IMG/VR virus record: IMGVR_UViG_3300007734_000447
Coordinates: 1-20,748 of that record
Direction: 5' to 3' (one strand)
DNA length: 20,748 bases
Source of the DNA: a virus
The notes under the pieces were generated by a model. That model was not told the DNA's origin and did not search any database. It saw only the letters and a program-made list of their open reading frames with translations. Position 1 is the first letter of the stretch, and every line of letters begins with the position of its first letter. Shown here piece after piece: positions 18,735 to 20,748 of this stretch. Made by a program: the position numbers and the translations under genes.

Positions 18735-19962
18735 TTGCAGCCACCAGCCCGCCCGCCTTGTACCGACCCTTGTACCCCTCGGGTGGAGCGCCACGCACCA
18801 TGCTATCGGCTATCTCCTCCGGGGTCTCCCCTTGCAACATCCTCCAAACCGTTTCCTCCGTCGTTAACTGCCGCCCCAAAGTTTGCGGACCAAATGCCCC
18901 TTCGAGCCGACCCGGGTTGGCAATTATCGACGGCTCGGCCACTTGCTGCAGCATCGCCCGATTCGTGGCATCCATATCCCCAAATCTTGGTGAAGCCCGC
19001 GCTCCGGACATTTTGGCGGGACCGTATACCCCAGCGAGTTGGGCCTCTCTCAGCATTAGGTACCCAAGTTGCTGTTCGGGTGTCATATTTAGCACGTCCA
19101 ATGGTCGTGTGTCGACCGCCATCATTCGCATCACCTCCGGACCTGTGTAGCCTCGCATTAAAACGGGTGATCTTGCGCCGGAAAACACCTTCTCCAGATA
19201 ATCAATCTCCGGGTCGGCATCCCTGACTGGTACGCTGAATGCTTGGCTTGAATACCCGCCGCCCGATTCGCTAATTGGTGCGACAAATTTGAGATCCCCA
19301 TGTCCTATACCATGCGAGGCTACATTCCCAAGGCGACGTGGTATATTAACATCGGTCAGTATGTCCGCTGCGTTTCCCGACCCGCTCGCCCGCAGCATAT
19401 CGTACATCGCGGCGTACATCTCTTTCCCTTTGGCGGGTAATCTGTCGTACCATGTCGCTTGTATTGCGCCGCCCCGGGGCTTGACGGACATTGCATCTAT
19501 CCCGTACATACTGGGGAGATTGCCCGTGAATGGCCCATTCACGGCTGCTTGACGCATCCGGTTCTGAATCTCTGCGTTCATTTTCTGGCTAGCCGGAATC
19601 TGTTCCGAGTAAAATCCTAGTCGCGGGCCATAATCACCGGGGTGTAGATTCGTCGGATTTGCTGGAATTTTGCTCTCCGGGTCTAACCTGAGCATTCCCC
19701 TCTGTGGCATTACCCCCGGCCTAGCGCGATCGCCGACAAGTGTACCACGGATTGGCTCGCCCGTTTCCGTCTTGCCGAAGAGCTGGTTGCGGTTGTACTG
19801 GTCAAGCACTTCGTCCCGCGTCATATTGCGTTGTGCTGATCGCAACGCGGGGTCTATGCGCTGCGCACCCGGCAAAGCTGCGATCTCGGTGTGTACCCCG
19901 CCTATACCGCCCAACAGGTCGTTGAATGATACGGGTTTCTTACCTTTAAACCATGCTGGCAT
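18727..19962 (-). CDS. Large unknown phage protein with YKAGG tail
   Basis: A 411-aa protein with no domain I recognise. It is rich in Met, Gly, Pro and Arg (GGVHTEIAALPGAQRIDPAL; NRMRQAAVNGPFTGNLPSMY), with no membrane helix. The DYLEKVFSGARSPVLMRGYT, NMTPEQQLGYLMLREAQLAG and LTTEETVWRMLQGETPEEIA segments look like short helices. It ends YKAGGLVAANA, matching a [FY][KA]xGG motif in four proteins of the head module. ATG 19962 overlaps the deacetylase gene by 17 bases, and GAGGTG lies 5 bases upstream. Size, composition and shared tail suggest a virion or ejected protein, though it lies outside the head module. No confident role. Confidence 0.7.
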   Translation of the reverse strand: MPAWFKGKKPVSFNDLLGGIGGVHTEIAALPGAQRIDPALRSAQRNMTRDEVLDQYNRNQLFGKTETGEPIRGTLVGDRARPGVMPQRGMLRLDPESKIPANPTNLHPGDYGPRLGFYSEQIPASQKMNAEIQNRMRQAAVNGPFTGNLPSMYGIDAMSVKPRGGAIQATWYDRLPAKGKEMYAAMYDMLRASGSGNAADILTDVNIPRRLGNVASHGIGHGDLKFVAPISESGGGYSSQAFSVPVRDADPEIDYLEKVFSGARSPVLMRGYTGPEVMRMMAVDTRPLDVLNMTPEQQLGYLMLREAQLAGVYGPAKMSGARASPRFGDMDATNRAMLQQVAEPSIIANPGRLEGAFGPQTLGRQLTTEETVWRMLQGETPEEIADSMVRGAPPEGYKGRYKAGGLVAANA

Positions 19963-20748
19963 CGTACACCTCGTCTGATATCTTCAGTGTCTGCACATGT
20001 ATATCCACCGTGTCTTGCATTGGATCCGCGTAGCCCCCCGCCAGATTCCACACCACCGGGATCCCTGCCCCCCGTGCCGCAGTGAATATTCCCCTGTCCC
20101 GTGCCGCGAGTCCCTCAAGTGTCAAATATCCCGCCCCGTATGGGTCTTTCTCCCACGCGTCCGCTCCGGCCTGATAGAATATTATACCCGGTTTGTGGTA
20201 CCGAATCAAGCTACGCGCAAATACTTCCCACATCTCGACGTTCCAGCTCGACTGGATGCCCCGCCCCAGACTGGGTCGGGTGATATTGGACACTCGATCT
20301 TGCAGCTCGGCGTAGTGCCTAATTATTTCGTTGGTCCCGTCCCCCTCGTGCCCATCCCCGTCGATGATTACCACCCGACCTATATCGTGTGCCCTCAGCA
20401 CCTTAGCCGCTGCGATCGCCAGCCCGTTGAATGTGCAGTACCCATACCCCTGATCCCAGCTCGCATGGTGGAATCCTTGGGAGGCTGAGCAAGCCACGCC
20501 ACCGTAAACTAGGACGTGCTGCACTGCCGCCCAGAACGACCCGTTCGAGTACCTAAGCGAGTCGTTCAACTGCGCATCGGTATTGCCGAACCCGTTCTGG
20601 GTCGTGCCCTTGAACACCCGATCGACGTACCCCCGGTCGTGCGCTAAGTAGAAATCCTCAATCTCGTAGGGCTTGAACAGGTGCGGGAGCCTGTTGCTCT
20701 GGCGTACGAATTCGGGGATCTTGTTCACCGATATAAAATCGTACTGAA
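19946..20748 (-). CDS. Histone-deacetylase-family amidohydrolase (HDAC / acetylpolyamine amidohydrolase), 5' end cut
   Basis: A zinc amidohydrolase that removes acetyl groups from amines such as acetyl-lysine or acetylpolyamines. Frame is open to the right edge; a GTG at 20728 occurs in frame, but codons before it stay open and fit the fold, so the start is probably outside. Numbering from that GTG: GFHHA (His 87, His 88), DGDGHEGDG with zinc ligands Asp 125 and His 127, QAGAD with zinc ligand Asp 190, and AGGY with the catalytic Tyr 233. All six key residues are present, so it should be active. His 127 is followed by Glu where most HDACs have a second His. The stop overlaps the next gene. 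Substrate cannot be read from sequence; the family is unusual in phages. Confidence 0.88.
   Translation of the reverse strand, partial: QYDFISVNKIPEFVRQSNRLPHLFKPYEIEDFYLAHDRGYVDRVFKGTTQNGFGNTDAQLNDSLRYSNGSFWAAVQHVLVYGGVACSASQGFHHASWDQGYGYCTFNGLAIAAAKVLRAHDIGRVVIIDGDGHEGDGTNEIIRHYAELQDRVSNITRPSLGRGIQSSWNVEMWEVFARSLIRYHKPGIIFYQAGADAWEKDPYGAGYLTLEGLAARDRGIFTAARGAGIPVVWNLAGGYADPMQDTVDIHVQTLKISDEVYDASMV

Overview
This window looks like a piece of a tailed double-stranded DNA phage (Caudoviricetes), or of a prophage or environmental phage contig. All 33 genes I support lie on the minus strand, packed end to end, so the window reads biologically from its right end to its left. Recognisable hallmarks are a large terminase with intact ATPase and nuclease motifs, a probable small terminase, a P22-like portal, a coiled-coil scaffold candidate, an HK97-fold-like capsid protein and a GroES-like co-chaperonin. 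Promoters close to sigma-70 consensus (TTGACA-17-TATAAT) and AGGAG-type ribosome binding sites point to a Gram-negative, probably proteobacterial host. The protein style resembles phages known mainly from freshwater metagenomes, but that is inference. I see no integrase, tRNA, CRISPR array, insertion sequence, tail or lysis cluster that can be named with certainty.

Right arm (20748 to 13229): a histone-deacetylase-family amidohydrolase (5' end outside the window) overlaps a 411-aa protein of unknown function, then a DUF6378-like protein. Next come short transcription units, each behind a strong promoter: a three-gene unit (18387 to 17631), a DUF932 protein, a small protein behind a terminator, and a two-gene cassette. 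The arm ends in seven genes joined by six successive ATGA stop/start overlaps, the last encoding a PD-(D/E)XK nuclease.

Control region (12704 to 13257): about 525 bases without a credible gene. A probable promoter sits in the 3' end of the nuclease gene, and its transcript would start with a hairpin. The region then holds an unusual cluster of TGGAAC/GTTCCA elements forming alternative hairpins and a pair of ATAGTCGGG repeats, directly upstream of the small terminase gene, where cos/pac sites are often found.

Left arm (12703 to 1): small terminase, large terminase, a 405-aa protein with two internal twin-arginine-like motifs, portal, two small proteins, GroES-like protein, scaffold candidate, a protein of unknown function, a putative capsid-associated protein, major capsid, and a strong terminator. 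After it come a further structural protein, a Gly/Lys/Met-rich protein, a second terminator, and three small genes, the last cut by the window edge.

The right arm looks like a takeover/DNA-metabolism module run by a family of look-alike promoters, and the left arm like a packaging and head-assembly module. Several morphogenesis proteins share a short [FY][KA]xGG peptide, and scaffold and portal share a PDGSA[IV]V segment. These, the repeat cluster, the deacetylase and the promoter/leader architecture are the least explained parts.
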